Shown here: positions 22,448 through 33,086 of the stretch, in pieces
Layout of the letters: each line of letters begins with the position of its first letter
Position numbering within the stretch: position 1 is the first letter of the stretch
Assembly: GCA_028583415.1 (NCBI GenBank)
Contig: CM053267.1
Location: 2,294,001 to 2,358,000 of the forward strand
Reading direction: 5' to 3'
Length of the DNA: 64,000 nucleotides
From: Protea cynaroides
Taxonomy: Eukaryota > Streptophyta > Magnoliopsida > Proteales > Proteaceae
Made by a program: the position numbers and the translations under genes
Notes under the pieces: generated by a model
Seen by the model: the letters and a program-made list of their open reading frames with translations, nothing else
The model's database searches: none
What the model was told of the DNA's origin: nothing

Positions 22448-24687
22448 TGTAAGACCCGTATCAAACTAACCCGGTCTTACCACCTTGAATCAGGTTTACC
22501 CATCATGGTCGAGCCAAATGGACCAAGGGCGTGAAGGAGATCGTGATCCCAGGTATCAAATCGACCCAAAAACACTTAAATTAAGGGGAGGGTCGCATAC
22601 CCAGCAAGGGAGGGTCGGACCCCCCAAGACAGAAAGTCAGACCCCCTGTTTTACAGAGGGGGTCGGACACTTTAGGAGTTAGGGGTCGACGGGATCATCG
22701 ACCCCCAGTTGCCGCCAGAAACAGAAATTAGGAATGTTTCCTAATTTCGATTGGACTCTATCCTAAACTCAATGGGACTTATTTTAGGAGTTTTTACTCA
22801 ATAAATAGGACGTCCCTAAGCCCCTTTCACTCCTTTTACAACCCTAATTGAATTGAGAGAAAGAGAAGAGAAGGAAGAGAAGAAGAAGAGAAACAAGGAA
22901 GAGAAGAAAGCAAAAAGGAGAAGAGTTGCAGAGAAGGAGTATTCTTCTCAGGTATGGGTACTAATTCCATGAGTTTCTACAGACCTTAGGTTAGGTAATG
23001 AAGAGAGTATGATCTCGGAGAGTCCCAAACCATCAACCCATGGTTAAGTTTTCTTGGAAAACCATGGAGAAGTCATGAAAGCCATTTAGGTGAATGAATC
23101 ATGGTTCTAGACCGTAGAACATGTGTAATATGGACTGTAGTAGCAAGCCATAGGACCCCAAACATGCAGAATGGACTGAAAGTAGAAAAATCAACAAAAC
23201 CCACAGGGGGTCGCACAGGGGGTCGATGGCCAATCGACCCTAACAGACCCTGAACATCGACCCCCAGTGTTTGGGAAATCCAGAATAGGGGTGGTCGCAC
23301 CAGGGGTCGATCATGACTCCGACCCTACCTTCGACCCCCAGTTAAAAACATGGTTTTTAAATTCAGTATTAATTTTAATTAAATTCTATCGACTTTGTTA
23401 GGTCTTCTAGCAATATTATAACATTATAAAGGTGATTCTAAAGCTTGAAAGAGGATCTATTAGCAAGCTAAGGTGAGGAAACAAGACCTACATTAATTGG
23501 TTAATAATAAACTACTTTTATTTTCTTGAGTCCAATGCCATGCTTGATTCTATGCGTATATGATTGTAATGTGCATTCAACATGTCATCCAATATTTCTA
23601 TTAATTGTTCATGCATATTTACTTTATTGTTTATAACATGATGATGGTGATGATGATAGGAATAGGCATGTGAATGTTTGTGTTTGGCCAGTGTATATGG
23701 TGCGGGTAGGGATGGTATCAACCGGTACAGCCATGACCGTTCTTCATGGGGTGTATATTGTGCCGTGGTCTACTCAAGTCATGTCCACTGATGTCGTCGT
23801 ATCGCCATTACCTTAGCAGTACTATTGCGACATAGGGCATCAAGGAAGGTCTCGGTCCTTGAGTCCTATACTCTACTGAGGGGCCTTAGCTCTATCTCTA
23901 CGGGTGCTTTGAGGGATGCTGGGGTGAGGCCTTGGATACACTGTTTGGCATTAGGATTGGTTAGTTGTGAGCCCAGTTTGCAACCTTAGCCAGCAGGGGT
24001 TTATTTGTTGGTATGGTATCAATCGGTACAGCCATGACCGTTTTTCATGGGGTGTATATTGTGCCATTCTGGGTGCATGTGGGGCGACAGTGCCATTTTC
24101 ATTGGGCGTTTCCACACACTCGTGTATAGAGGTGCGGCAGCCACCTATCCTTTCTATAGCACAGTGCAAACTTTAAACCGGAACAAAGATATGATTTGAC
24201 TGCATGCATATGTATTGTTGCATTGTTTTGTTTACTCACTGTGCTCAAGTTGGAGAGCTGACCCTCGTGTGCACAATTATTTTAGTTTCTGATGTTGTAG
24301 GTATTATGATTGAAAATTTTGTCAACATGCCAACATATGAACATGTGGCGGCCATGGTGAGCAAGCTGTGGAGGACGAAGATGGTTCGTTAAGCGAGCGT
24401 TTCAGCGGTGGATACGTTTAGTGTTTAGTTTTCATATTTGGATATTGTAATATGTATTAAATTATGTTTTGGTTACTTGGAAATAAATAGAATATTAATT
24501 ATTTATCATGATTAGACCTCAGTTCATTATCTGTAAGACTTCTGCTATTTACTTTATTACCTCTGATTAATGTGGAATATGTTTTGGTTTATCATATGTG
24601 GGATAGCCTAATCGAGATCCTGGTTGAACCGTTGGTTTATTGACGGTTCATCACACCATTCTAGTTGGTGAGAATTGGGGTGTGACA
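22448..24687 (+). mobile_element. P1 3' LTR
   Basis: The LTR is 2240 bp, from TGTAAGACCCG to GTGTGACA. The TATA region reads CAATAAATA, one base off the 5' copy. It contains repeated boxes of the form CAGCCATGACCGTTxTTCATG at about 23729 and 24028. The micro-ORF region (24304-24410) has a 1-bp deletion and lacks the cysteines. Confidence 0.95.
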
Positions 24688-26942
24688 CATGCATTCAATT
24701 CATATCTATGGTCTGGTACATAAGTTTGCAATGTGCTATAGAAAGGATAGGTGGCCAAAGGTCACGTTTATTGACGCCGCACCTCTATACACGAGTGTGT
24801 GGCGCTGCCCAAAAGTAATGTTTATTGTCGTCCCACATGCACCCACCATGGACAATGTACACGCAAAGGTCACGTTTATTGATGTACCTGTTGCCCATAC
24901 CAACACGTAAGCCCCTACTGGCCCTGCAAGGTGAGGCTCCGCCCTTCCCCTAGAATCCACTCCGGGTCGGAGGAGCAGCTAGTCCAACTTCTTGAGCAGC
25001 CGAGATATTGAACAACGAACATTTGATTGAATTCCTACTACTCGTGCATATAATTGTCGGACTGAGGACAGCCTTCGCAATGGTCTGGTCTGATCGTACG
25101 TTCCATCCATAGGAATGAGACGCAGAACGGACATACACCAATCATGAGCTGGCCTAAAAAGTATGGCAACAATTTTTTATAATCCATGGAGTCTCTAATC
25201 ATCACGCTTAGTCATCGAGTCATAACGCTTCTATCTTTTCGTCACCCTAGCTCGTTCTTCGATTTTGAGATCTGTAGATTCGTAGAACAGAAGAAGAGTG
25301 AGTATTAAGATTGTAAATTTAGGTTCTCTATCTAAAGCAAGTTTAAGGGGGTAGGGCTCGCAAACTGGACTCGCAACTAACCAATCCTAATGCCAATCAT
25401 TATATCCAAGGCCTCACCCCAACATCCCTCAATACGCCCATAGAGATAGGGCTAAGGCCCCTGACAGAGTCAGAGACTACATGGTCCGAGACCACCTCCC
25501 CTCATACCCTACGACGTAATAGTTCTGCTAAGGTAACGGCGATACGACGATTTCAGTGGACAAGACTTGAGTTAGAGATAGAGCTAGAGTGCTGAGGCCC
25601 GGCCTATGACACCTCCCCCTGATACTCGCTCGCATTAAGCACACCAACCACACACATACATTCACATGCCTATTCCTATCATCATCATCATCATCTTGTT
25701 ATAAACAATAATTTAAATATGCATGAACAGTAATAATAGAAATATTGGATAACATGTTGAATGCACATAACAAGCATACACGTATAGCATCAATCATGGC
25801 ATCGGACTCAAGAAATAAAAATAGTTTATTATTAACCAATTAGTTTAGGTCTTTTTCCCTCACCTTTGCTTGAGTGTAGATCCTCTTTCAAGCTTTAAGA
25901 ATCACTTTTATATCAATAGGAAAACCTAACAAGTCGATAGATTTTAGTTAAAAGTCATTCCGATAATTTTTGGCTTGCTGTTAACTAGGGGTAGCAGGAC
26001 GGGTAGCAGGACGAGTAGCAGTTTTCTGTGACCCCCAGGGGTAGGGTAGATGCCTAGGGTCGGATGTTTCATCGACCCTGGGTATGACCACCCCTTTCCT
26101 CGGCTTCCCGAATGCTGGGGGTCGATGCTAGGGTCGGATGTTCCATCGAACCTAGGTGCGACCCCCCATGTTTGAGTCAAGAATTTCATCCTACAGTCCA
26201 TTCTTTCATGTTTGGGTCCTCTGGCTTACTTCCACAGTCCATTCTATGCTTGTTCTATGGCTTAAAACTCTAGGTTTCTTCCTTACTTTGCCTACCATGA
26301 TTTTCCTCCATGGATTTCATTGAAATCCTCCCATGGATGGATGATTTGGGTTTCTCCTAAGTTATACCCTCTTCATAAACCATTCTAAGGTCTTAAATAA
26401 ATCATGGAGAATGTATTCATACCTTAGGTTTGCTGAGATTCAGAGTTTCCTCTGAATTTCCTCCTCCTTGGTCTTCTTCTTCAATTCTCCTTCTCTTCTC
26501 CTTCTCTTCCTTGTCTTCTCTTTCTCTCAATCCAATTAGGGTTGTAAAAGGAGTGAAAGAGGCTTAGGGACGTCCTATTTATAGAGTAAAACCTCCCAAA
26601 ATAAGTCCCATTGAGTTTAGGAAAGGTTCCAATTGAAATTAGGAAAGTTTCCTAATTTCCAATTCTGTTGGCAATAGGGGGTCGATGGGGGGGTCGATGG
26701 GGGGTCGGGCAATTCGAGACCCCTGCGACCCCCAGACCAAAAAGTCACGGGTCAGACAGGGGGTCGACCCTGCCTGTTTAGGCATGCGACCTTACCCTCA
26801 TTTTGACTGTTTTTGAGTAAAATTTCATATTGGGTCTTGGGTTTCTCCACACACTTGGTCCACTTGGCTCGACCATGATATGTAGACCGGTCATGACACG
26901 AAATGTAAGGTTAGTCCAGGTTCGTGGCGTGCGGGTCTTACA
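24688..26942 (-). mobile_element. M3 3' LTR, right fragment, with 430-bp insert
   Basis: This resumes the LTR interrupted by P1 and runs to TGTAAGACCCGCAC read on the minus strand. It keeps three copies of the AAACGTxACCTTTG-type box (24763-24891) and GGGTCGA clusters near 26030-26165 and 26670-26790. About 430 bp of foreign sequence (24923-25352) interrupt it. Confidence 0.9.
24923..25352. other. Unrelated insertion inside M3 LTR
   Basis: All other LTR copies run directly from CCCCTxxTGGC into GGGCTxGCAAACTGG; here about 430 bp of more GC-balanced sequence intervene. It has no TG...CA ends and no obvious inverted repeats. A minus-strand frame of 63 codons (24950-25141) has no similarity I recognise. 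It could be a captured host or organelle fragment or filler DNA from break repair. Confidence 0.55.
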
Positions 26943-27012
26943 ACTCCACCACCCTTAAAAGAAATTTCGTCCTCGAAATTTGAAAGTACGGATCTTACAA
27001 CTCCCCATCCTT
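26943..27012 (-). other. M3 doubled polypurine tract with LTR start between
   Basis: Read on the minus strand there is GGATGGGGAGT, then TGTAAGATCCGTACTTTC (a bare LTR start), then AAATTTCGAGGACGAAATTT, then AAGGGTGGTGGAGT directly before the LTR. P5 has the same double arrangement at 50780-50850 on the other strand. Confidence 0.75.
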
Positions 27013-29165
27013 AAAATAAATTTTGTCCTCAAAATTTGAATTTAGGTGGGAATTCTATTTTCGCATTGCATCTTCTTCCTCCCATGCAATCTCCTCCGCG
27101 TATCGTCTTCACCAGGTTATCTTCATATACTAATTATCCCAGCTTTGGAGATGTTGTACCTTCCAACCAGTGAACTAGGCTGGTACCACTTCAATAGTTG
27201 AATCTCCTATCTAAACCAGTGGATCCGTGGTCATTATCTCTGATATGGATCTCCAATGTACTTCTTTAATAGAGACACGTGAAAGCATCATGCGCACTAG
27301 ACATGGACAACGGTAACGCTAATTGATATGCAACTTGTCTCTCCAAAGTCTATAAGATCTAACACCTATATAGAATATAACTTTCCCTTCTTGTTTAATC
27401 GTTTCAAACTCTGCATAAGTGATATCTTCAAGAACACTTTGTCACTTATGGCGAACTCAAGGTCTTGGTGTCTCTTCTGACATCTTGAGCTATCCTGCCC
27501 CTTTTCTTTGATCTTGTCTGCCAATCGATAGTTTTCTGCATTAGACTTAGGTCTCAAAATTCTTCATTCACCGACTTTATTCCAAAATAAAGGAATTTGA
27601 CATTTCTACCGTACCATGCTTCATAGGTAACATTTACATGATAGTTTAGTAGCAACTTCAATTCATGGTAACTTCTCAACTCAAGTTCCTTGAAATCAAT
27701 TTTACAAGCTCGGAGCATATCTCTTAGGATCTGTATAGTCCGTTCCAACTGTCCGTCGGTTTAAGGTAAAATGTGGTACTAAACTTCAACTTTGTTCCCA
27801 TTATTTTCTATAGATTCTCCCAAAACTTTGAGATAAGCATGAGCTTCTGACCGACGCTAAGCTCTTATGCATACCATTCAATCAGGCAATATTATCCACA
27901 TATAGCTTAGTTAGTCACTCCAAAGCATACCGAGGTCGTATCGCAATGGAATGAGCTATTTTCATAAGGCGATCAACAATTACCCATACTGCATCAACCG
28001 ATCAAGGAGTTAGTGGCAAATTGGTGACATAGTTCATTGTAATACTATAGTTTCACTTTCAAACGGGCTCCAATAGTGGTTGTAGTAAGCCACGTTGGTC
28101 TTTGTCTTTCAGCCTTTACTTGCTAATAATCAGACACTGGGACACGCACTAATCCACATTTGTTATCATTCCACTTTATCAGTACAATCTCTTCAGGTCA
28201 TGATACATATTGGTACTCCTGGATGTCCTGAATATTGAGTACAATGGGCTCTTATCATTATCCTCTTTATAATATCCGAGTCTTTATCTTCATGTATTCA
28301 GAATCTACCTCTGTATCTGAGTACCGACTCCGCATCCAAAGTAAGTCAGGGTTAGGTTTTTCTTTCTCTAAATCTCCTGACATTATTCTTATATACAGAT
28401 CTAACAAAATTGCGACTTTTACTTCATCCATTAATTCAGAGAAGATCTTTAATGCCATAAACGCAACCGAACTATTCTTTCATAATTCATCCATACGATT
28501 CTCGCTCAATTGGATAATCACTAGCTTCTATTATATGTTACTCTTCTTCCAAATCTGAATCTGTTGCTGCGGAACATAGGGCAGCATTTATACTGGGTCC
28601 TCCTTTTGGCTTCATAATTCCCTTTTTGCTTAAGGCTTAGCTACTACTTTAGTCTTGCTCAAGTGACACTGAATACCACAGTCTTAATCCTTCAATGTTC
28701 TAACCATATTTTCTACTTCATGTTCAACTCTTTCTGATGACAAGATAAATAGGACTCTTAATCTAAAATTCTTCTTCATTTAGATAATGTCTCCAAGTCT
28801 TGATTGCATAATTCATCACCGGTAATTCCAGATCATGTGTAGGGTAACTCGTCTTATGCTCCTTCAGTTTTCTTGAAGCATATGCAATTGCTTATTTACC
28901 TTGCATCAACCCGCATCCTAAATCCCCTCCGAAAGCTTCGATGGATAGGGTAAAAGGTTCCCTAGTACCGGAACGATCAAGATGGGAGCTGATATCAATC
29001 ATTCTTCACACTTGTCAATCCAATTAAACTCCTCTCCTTTCTTGGTTAGCTTGGTAATAGGTTTTGCGATCTTAGAGTGGTCCTCTACAAATCGTCTGTA
29101 ATAACCAACTAAACCCAAGAAACTTCTTATCTTCACAATACCCTTCAGGTGTTTCTTACCATATG
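27013..29165 (-). pseudogene. M3 pol, RNase H to chromodomain, decayed
   Basis: In minus-strand order from 29165: RT thumb (KIRSFLGLVGYYRRF-like), RNase H (HDLEL; Y-A-I-K-T-W-R-H-Y-L), the tether I-F-S-E-L-M-D-E-V-K-V-A-I-L-L-D-L-Y, integrase zinc-binding region near 28100-28230, a strongly decayed core, E-R-T-I-Q-I-L-R-D-M-L-R-A-C near 27740, and the C-terminus. Many stops and frameshifts. P2 is inserted at 29166, and RT resumes at 41134. Confidence 0.8.
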
Positions 29166-29276
29166 TGTAAGACCCGTGTCAATCTAACCCGGTCTTACCA
29201 CCTTGAACCAGGTTTACCCGTCATGGTCGAGCCAAATGGATCAAGGGTGTGAAGGAGATCGAGATCCCGGGTATCA

Positions 29277-29440
29277 AATCGACCCAAAAACACTTAATTT
29301 GGAGGGAGGGTCGCATACCCAGCTAAGCAGGGTCGGACCTCCCAAAACAGAAAGTCAGACCCTCAGTGTTGAAGGGAGGGTCGGACAGCTTAGAACCCTA
29401 GGGTCGACGGGATCATCGACCCTATCATCGACCCTCGGTT
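29277..29440. repeat. GGGTCG motif cluster 1 in P2 LTR
   Basis: About eight copies of GGGTCG(G/C/A) or its complement CGACCC lie within 165 bp, in both orientations, mostly with the core TCGACCCT or AGGGTCG. The same cluster sits in each P-type LTR upstream of the TATA region. Confidence 0.85.
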
Positions 29441-29530
29441 ACCGTAGGAAATAAAAGTAGGAAATTTCTTAATTTTCGATGGGGATTCTTTCCTAATCTC
29501 AAAGGGACTTATTTTAGGATGTTCCTACCC

Positions 29531-29538
29531 TATTTAAA
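29531..29538 (+). promoter_or_regulatory. TATA box of P2 5' LTR
   Basis: TATTTAAA followed by the conserved GGACGTCCCTAAGCC. Sister LTRs have TATAAATA at this place (16847, 42012, 43956, 44847). A transcript would begin about 30 bp on, in the CACTTTCACTCC region, and start with the GA-rich leader. Confidence 0.7.
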
Positions 29539-29936
29539 GGACGTCCCTAAGCCACTTTCACTCCTTTTACAACCCTAATTGAATTGAGAGAAAGAGAAGA
29601 GAATGAGAAGAGGAAGAAGAGAAACAAGGAAGAGAATTAAGCCAAAAGAGAAGAGTTTCAGAGAAGGATTATTCTTCTCAGGTATGGATATTGATTCTAT
29701 GAGTTTCTATAGACCTAGGTTAGCTATTGATGAGAGTGTGATCTCGGAGAAACCCAAACCATCAATCTATGGTTAGGTTTTCATGGAAAACCATAGGAGA
29801 ATGCATAAAAACTATTTTAGATAGTTATACATGGTTTCAGACCATGGAATGAGTGTAGAATGGAATGTAGGAGCAAGCCATAGGATCCCAAGCACGAAGA
29901 ATGGATTAAAAGAGGAAATTGGACCAAAGTGCACAG

Positions 29937-30052
29937 AGGGTCGCACCGAGGGTCGATGACCATCGACCCTCAGTGTTCGGGAAGTTCAGAGTTTGGGGAG
30001 GGTCGCACCGAGGGTCGATCAGGACTCCGACCCTACCTCCGACCCTCAGTTA
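29937..30052. repeat. GGGTCG motif cluster 2 in P2 LTR
   Basis: Seven copies of GGGTCG/CGACCC in about 115 bp, alternating in orientation (GAGGGTCGCACC, GAGGGTCGATG, ATCGACCCTCAG and so on). Inside the putative leader intron. Confidence 0.85.
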
Positions 30053-30443
30053 ACAACATGGTTTTTAAATCTGGAATTAATTCTAATTAAATTCTATCGG
30101 CTTTGTTAGGTCTTCTAGCAATATAATAGCATTGTAAAGGTGATTCTAAAGCTTGGAAAAAATCTATTAGCAAGCTAAGTTGAGGAACCAGAACTCCAAA
30201 CTAATTGGTTAATAACAAAACTGTTTTCTATTTCTTTAGTCCTATGCCAAGCTTGATTCTATGCGAATATGTTTGTAATGTGCATATAGTATGCCACCCA
30301 ATATTTGTTTTACTTGTTCATGCATATTTACCTTATTGTTTATAACATGATGATGATGATGATGATAGGAATAGGCATGTGCTTGTATGTGTATGGTTGA
30401 TGTACTTGATGCGAGCGAGTATCAGGGGAGGTGTGATGAGGAT

Positions 30444-30879
30444 GTCAATAAACGTTAACCTTTGGCGGGCCTTAGCACTTTAGCTCTATCTCTAACTTAA
30501 GTCTTGTGCATTAGCATCGTCGTATCGCCATTACTTTAGCAGAACTATTATGTCGTTGAGTATCAGGGGAGGTGGTCTCGGACCTTGTAGTCTCTGACTC
30601 TACCGGGGGGCCTTAGCTCTATCTCTATGGGCATTCTGAGGGATGCTGGGGTGAGGCCTTGGATATACTTTTTGGCATTAGGATTGGTTAGTTGCGAGCC
30701 CAGTTTGCAGCCCTCGCTAACAGGGCTTACGTATTGGTATGGCAATATATAGCAATAAACGTTAACCTTTGTTATATACTGTTCATGGTTAGGTGCATGT
30801 GAGTCGACGATAAACGTGATCTTCGGGTGACGTCACATACTTGTGTATAGAGGCGGGGTCAATAAACGCGACCTTTGGC
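30444..30879 (+). repeat. Four dispersed AAACGTxACCTTTG boxes in P2 LTR
   Basis: Near-identical boxes TCAATAAACGTxACCTTTGG start at 30444, 30751, 30807 and 30858. They also occur in the P2 3' LTR, P6 and M3. At the corresponding places P1 and P5 carry a different shared box (ATGxCCGTTTTCATGGGG). Confidence 0.7.
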
Positions 30880-31054
30880 TACCTAAACCTTTCTATTGCG
30901 TACTGCAAACTTTAAACCGGACCAAAGATATAAATTGATTGCATGCATATGTACTGTTGCATTGTTTTGGCTACTCACTGAGCCGTGATGTGTGCTCACC
31001 CCTCGACGTCGAATATCTTTAGTTGATGATGCAGGTTATACCATTGAAGATTAT

Positions 31055-31156
31055 ATGAATGCGTCTGCGTACCGGAACGTAGCGGTGATGGAAGCTGAAG
31101 CTGAAATGGATACACACGACTCCTCTTGCGAGTACAACTCGTGTGTATTGGATTAG
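31055..31156 (+). CDS. LTR micro-ORF, 33 codons, P2 5' LTR
   Basis: ATG, 33 codons, TAG, following GATGATGCAG|GT and the in-frame I-E-D-Y. The protein is acidic and ends S-S-C-E-Y-N-S-C-V-L-D; the middle Cys has become Tyr in this copy. The last base change and the Tyr suggest recent decay relative to the 3' LTR copy. An AATAAA lies about 70 bp downstream, so a short spliced message could be made from the LTR alone. Function unknown. Confidence 0.5.
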   Translation: MNASAYRNVAVMEAEAEMDTHDSSCEYNSCVLD

Positions 31157-31447
31157 ATATTTTATAGGTTTCTTTATTTGGATTTATTAAGACATGTATT
31201 TGGTATTTAAATATTTATGTCTTAGTTGAAACAGAATAAATTGTTATTTAAATTTTAATATCACATAGATTCTCAGTTCTTCTTATTATAAGACTTCCGC
31301 TATTGTGTATTTACTCTGATTATGATTATGGATGTGTGTAAGTTTAGATAATGCTGGGATAGCCTATTTGAGATCCTGGTTGAACCGTTGGTTTATTAGC
31401 GGTTCATCACATCATTCTGAATAGTGCAGAATTGGGGTGTGACAACT

Positions 31448-31459
31448 TGGTATCAGAGC
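31448..31459 (+). other. P2 primer-binding site
   Basis: TGGTATCAGAGC, complementary to the 3' end of plant initiator Met-tRNA, three bases (ACT) after the LTR end. Confidence 0.95.
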
Positions 31460-31722
31460 ATCTCAGGCCTTGTCCGCTAAACTAACATACATTCGAGACA
31501 ATTTTGAACTGAGATAGGATAAAAGTAAAAACAGTAATATTAACACACTATAAGCACAAGTGATGATTGAGACCAAATTTAAAAAGAGAATAATGCATCT
31601 ATTAAAAAGGGAAACAAGTTACATACAATGAGTGAGAGAAACAAAACGTATATACATAACTAAAGTAGAGTACAGTCCATAACCCGGACAGTCACTCTGT
31701 AGTACAAGAAAATAAAGTACAA

Positions 31723-32001
31723 TCAAGAAGCTGGAGGCGAAGGAGGAGGCGGGGCCTCACGATCTCGGTCATAGTCCTCAGCATAGACTCTAGTCAACCA
31801 GGCTATATGAGTCTGGGTCGTCTGTAGACTAGCTGTGAGATCGGCTACCCTCCGATCAGTCGCACGCTGTACCTCTATAAGCTCTCCCATCCGCATGTCT
31901 GATATGCGCTGGGCGGCTAATAGCTCATCCACTCTCACACGCTGAGCGTCTAGCAACTCCTCCATCCTCAGATCAGATCAGCGCTGAGCCTCCCTGATCT
32001 C
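31723..32001 (-). pseudogene. Tail of the P2 antisense gene behind two stops
   Basis: After TAA (32004-32002) and a TGA about eight codons on, the frame stays open for about 80 codons: a helical, heptad-like region rich in A-Q-R/M-x-E-L repeats, then A-E-D-Y-D-R-D-R-E-A-P-P-P-P-S-P-P-A-S and stop. In P6 the frame reads through both positions (CAG and AGA), so this tail belongs to the protein. Confidence 0.7.
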
Positions 32002-33081
32002 TTACAGCATCTCCACCATGTCAGAAGGTGGGAGTGAAGGACCAGCCGCATGCGAGGGACCAGTCTCCGGTTCAGGACCCGCCGCAGAAGAAGTACCAAC
32101 ACCAGCCGCATGCGTAGGTGAAGGCGGTGGTATCGAGTCGACATCCATATACATACGGTCATCATCGTTGATGGGATCCACATGAGCTCTAGCAGCGGCA
32201 GCAGCAGCCTCAGCATCAGCCATCTCGTTACGAGTGTGAGGGCGCACCATCGCGTTCCTCTCCTCATCACTAACTTGGGCATCCCACATACCCATCTTGC
32301 AGATTGCCTCCCAATCTAGAGGCGACGAGAAGGTCTTCTCTTGGATCTTCTCATCTACCAGGTCAACCCCCAGACGGGTCAGTAGTACTGTAATCATGCG
32401 TCCATAGGGTAGATTACCCCAATGACCGGACAATGTAGCACTAATCATAGTCCGCATGATGATGTATGGAAGGCAGACGGACTGGCGAGTGCAGATACTG
32501 TATATCAGAAACTGAGTCAGCTGAGAAACCCTCTCATAGTGCCCACTCTGCGGGATCAGATTATGCTGGATAATCTTGCAGAAGACCCGTGGAGCTGGAC
32601 GCAGATAACAAGCTCTCATCTGCCAACGATCAGGTTGTAGCAGCTGGTTGTCGATCTCTGCCCTCATCTCCATAGAAACAAACTGTGGCTCTCCAGGCGC
32701 ACAATACACCATGGGGCCATCATAAGGAATGCCCAGCAGATCGGCCAGTTGCTGATAGTCAAATGAAATGTGCACCCCTTTAACGTAACTGGTGATGCGC
32801 AACTCCTGACCATGCTCAACGTTATTGTAATTCCCCACCACTTGGAGATTATAATAGAACTGGCGCACCAAATCCAGACATGTGCACGCGTCGTAGGTGA
32901 TGACAGGGAGCCACCCCATGTCACCAAATGCTCTCTCTACGTTGCACAAGGCTAGCTCAGCCAAGTTCACCATACGACCACCTTCCACTTTCTTACGGAC
33001 ATAGTCGGCATACTGTGCCTCGGCTTCATTAGAACGGAAGCGGAGTGGATCACGCACTCTGGGTACCTTGGTACGAGCCAT
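32002..33081 (-). CDS. Antisense gene of P2, plant transposon ORF-like protein
   Basis: A 359-codon frame on the strand opposite to gag-pol, between primer site and gag. The order is: basic start (MARTKVPRVRDPLRF, EAQYADYVRKK), a globular region of about 230 residues with G-M/D-M-G-W, Y-D-A-C-T-C, I-P-Y-D-G-P-M-V-Y and Y-G-R-M-I-T-V-L-L-T-R-L, then an Ala/Pro/Asp-rich linker. From memory it resembles the putative plant transposon protein domain of Athila-like ORFs; this was not searched. P6 has a homologue, so it is part of the element. Splice signals upstream on the same strand support real transcription. Role unknown. Confidence 0.7.
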   Translation of the reverse strand: MARTKVPRVRDPLRFRSNEAEAQYADYVRKKVEGGRMVNLAELALCNVERAFGDMGWLPVITYDACTCLDLVRQFYYNLQVVGNYNNVEHGQELRITSYVKGVHISFDYQQLADLLGIPYDGPMVYCAPGEPQFVSMEMRAEIDNQLLQPDRWQMRACYLRPAPRVFCKIIQHNLIPQSGHYERVSQLTQFLIYSICTRQSVCLPYIIMRTMISATLSGHWGNLPYGRMITVLLTRLGVDLVDEKIQEKTFSSPLDWEAICKMGMWDAQVSDEERNAMVRPHTRNEMADAEAAAAAARAHVDPINDDDRMYMDVDSIPPPSPTHAAGVGTSSAAGPEPETGPSHAAGPSLPPSDMVEML

Positions 33082-33086
33082 GGTAT

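Larger units (their letters stand above)
16482..24687 (+). mobile_element. P1, complete but deleted chromovirus (8.2 kb)
   Basis: The element is bounded by TGGAAGACCCG and GTGTGACA with a perfect 5-bp target duplication CATGC on both sides. It sits in the LTR of M3. The two LTRs look nearly identical by eye, so the insertion is young. The internal region lacks an intact gag, RNase H and the integrase core and has lost its primer site. It must have been moved by proteins of another element, or been deleted after insertion. Confidence 0.95.
29166..31444 (+). mobile_element. P2 5' LTR
   Basis: 2279 bp, TGTAAGACCCG to GTGTGACA. It contains in order a GGGTCG cluster, a TATA-type TATTTAAA, a GA-rich leader, a donor-like CTTCTCAG|GTATGG, a second GGGTCG cluster, four AAACGTxACCTTTG boxes, an acceptor-like GATGATGCAG, the 33-codon micro-ORF and an AATAAA about 70 bp after its stop. 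Confidence 0.97.

Noticed and set aside
29277..29440. GGGTCG clusters considered as a CRISPR-like or satellite array
   Set aside because: Motif spacing is irregular, orientation is mixed, and there are no unique equal-length spacers; this is a plant LTR.
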